Shown here: positions 62,576-64,000 of the stretch, one piece after another | Layout: each line of letters opens with the position of its first letter | How positions within the stretch are numbered: position 1 is the stretch's first letter | Translations under genes and position numbers: made by a program | DNA from: Fragum whitleyi | Lineage: Eukaryota; Mollusca; Bivalvia; Cardiida; Cardiidae | Direction: 5' to 3' | NCBI GenBank assembly: GCA_948146395.1 | Contig: OX411544.1 | Coordinates: 52,715,933-52,779,932 of the forward strand | Length of the DNA: 64,000 nucleotides | Notes under the pieces: generated by a model | What the model was told of the DNA's origin: nothing | The model's database searches: none | Seen by the model: only the letters and a program-made list of their open reading frames with translations

Positions 62576-62930
62576 AATCCGTATTTTGTCTCCCAATGTC
62601 AACCAAAGTGTCTTAGTCTAAATAGCATATGACTATGGAGTTTAGAGACAAAAATCACAGATTCTTCAACGAAGATCGTCATCTATAAATAGTATATGCT
62701 ATACAAAAATTTAATCAGCTATAATGTAATAGCTATAGTTACAAGGTGATGGTATGATTAATGAACTTACAGGGACTTATTTTCAAATGTTTCCATAAGC
62801 CTAGTGTCAAACAGTTTGACAACAAGGTAGGCCAATTAAAAGATAATGTTTTGTTTCATTGGTCAATCATTTAAGATATTCGCAGGCATTATATGCTGGA
62901 ACTGTCAATGAAAAGGTGTGAACTACTTAC

Positions 62931-62940
62931 CTGGCATCAT
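62931..62940 (-). CDS. TRIP11: Possible TRIP11 start exon (ATG ATG CCA G)
   Basis: In the minus sense this is ATGATGCCAG followed by GTAAGTAG, a perfect CAG|GTAAGT donor. One base is left over, and joined to the AC that opens the exon at 49961 it gives M-M-P-D-H-V-T-E-L-R, so phase fits. An in-frame TAA lies four codons upstream of the first ATG. Against it: GMAP-210 normally starts with an ALPS amphipathic helix, which this exon lacks. It could be an alternative start producing an ALPS-less form, or a coincidence, with the true first exon beyond the window. Confidence 0.28.
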
Positions 62941-63449
62941 GTTATTATCTATTTATGCATGAATGGTCCAAACCACAGATTTCAATTTGAAATTCGCCTT
63001 TAAACCAGTGTAAAACATATGGTATTGGGTACCTTTGCTACTGCAGCCACTCCCCCCTTTCAAGCAAATTTTTGGAGCCAAGTGGACATTGGGTGCAGGT
63101 GAAAATGTTTAAAGCCATGGCAAATCCCATTTATAGAATTTAAAGCTATCAAATCAGGGAGACAGTTTGCATTTGATTGTCTATTCAGACTACTTTCCAT
63201 AGATCAAAACGTAGGGCTTTTAACGTTTTATTTATTTCAGTAACCTTACTTGGTTAAAACTACCTTTCCTATCCATAGGTTAAACCTTTAATCAAACTAT
63301 TTTTCTACTTTGTAATAGCAAAGATTCACCTATAAAGGCAGTGAAGAATTAGCAAAATACAGAATACTAGCATAGTTTTCTACCCACTTAGCAAATCAGA
63401 CACCAGTCCTCGGTTCAGGATGACAAAACAGTGCAAACATTTTTCGAAT

Positions 63450-63540
63450 TATACAGGAAAAGTAACGCGAAGGGCCCTTTGCGGCTTTTCCCGCTTCTAG
63501 ATAACGCGTGTAAAACATTAAATTAGTCAAAATCAAAATG
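63450..63540. repeat. Right, GC-richer copy of the direct repeat
   Basis: tacaggaaaagtaacgcgaa / ctagataacgcgtgtaaaac / caaaatcaaaatg. It carries a CpG-rich insert (gggccctttgcggctttt) absent from the left copy. Confidence 0.65.
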
Positions 63541-63577
63541 AAATACATATACCACCAAAGTTTAATTTTGTGTCGTT

Positions 63578-63613
63578 ATGGCGGCCTACATGGAGGATAC
63601 TGATCTCGCGAGA
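63578..63613. promoter_or_regulatory. Promoter-like spot: ATGGCGGC (YY1-like) and TCTCGCGAGA
   Basis: ATGGCGGC at 63578-63585 resembles a YY1 site, and TCTCGCGAGA at 63604-63613 is the perfect palindromic CGCG-box known from TATA-less housekeeping promoters in animals. The surroundings are locally CpG-richer than the rest of the window. It could drive TRIP11 (minus) or an unseen gene to the right (plus); direction is not settled. Confidence 0.5.
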
Positions 63614-63615
63614 TT

Positions 63616-64000
63616 TTGCCATTTTGTTTTATTATTCATTTTAATTTATCAATATTTTTTTTATTCATGTCGATCATTATCAAAATTTACTTAGATTGTT
63701 GTCGTAAAATTAGGATAAGAATCAGCCTTACATGTAAAAAGTTACACATTTTTTGCTTAGAATCTCGTCTGGATGACGTTTTCTTTTTACCCTCCGCAAA
63801 TGACGGCATTCTACACTTTTGGGGAAATAAGAGGCTACTTTTTCCAGCTAAAACAACGTCATTGTTGTTGCGCTTTAACGTCGGGTTAAAAAGCGGGATA
63901 AGACTTGAAAGAATTTAAATCTATAGCAATATTCCCGGTTAAGACTTGAAAAAGATGAAATATATAACAAAATTCGCAGTTTGATTTTTTAAAAAAATAT
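63616..64000 (+). other. Window-edge sequence, no confident gene
   Basis: A 100-codon plus frame (63616-63918) begins hydrophobic (MPFCFIIHFNLSIFFLF) and later reads RLDDVFFLPSANDGILHF. I recognise no family. It starts right after the CGCG-box, so it might be a first exon, but chance is as likely. Confidence 0.2.

Overview
The window is animal nuclear DNA: AT-rich, intron-dominated and crowded with short repeats. I infer a bivalve mollusc. The main clue is a set of repeats built like the pearl elements described from oysters and ark shells: a core of about 160-base tandem repeats, an ACGG-type microsatellite and a terminal hairpin. The species is not determined.

One protein-coding gene accounts for all confident coding sequence. 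It lies on the minus strand and is the orthologue of TRIP11 (GMAP-210), the long coiled-coil golgin that tethers vesicles at the cis-Golgi and holds IFT20 there. I resolve 19 coding exons between 49961 (5' side) and 6048 (3' side). Every exon is bounded by AG and GT, and codon phase is kept across all 18 junctions. They give about 2073 codons, 1287 of them in one 3.9-kb exon (11424-15286). The golgin's N-terminal lipid-packing-sensor helix and its C-terminal GRAB domain were not found. The 3' end must lie beyond position 1. The 5' end is either beyond 64000 or starts at a weakly supported ATG exon at 62931-62940.

Layout: 1-6000, transposon debris downstream of the last visible exon (a pogo/Tigger-type element cut by the window edge and inserted into a pearl element; a TTAA-flanked element). 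6-11 kb, four small exons with pearl elements between them. 11.4-15.3 kb, the giant exon. 16.7-32.3 kb, eleven small exons. 38.5-50 kb, four exons in long introns. 50-64 kb, a first-intron-like region of nested repeats ending in a promoter-like spot near 63.6 kb.

Two patterns stand out. Five TRIP11 exons have partial, mostly decayed copies in neighbouring introns, including a nearly identical 119-bp array that keeps the splice donor and a 41-codon in-frame copy. And all thirteen or so recognisable pearl-like elements, from at least seven families, point the same way, antisense to the gene.
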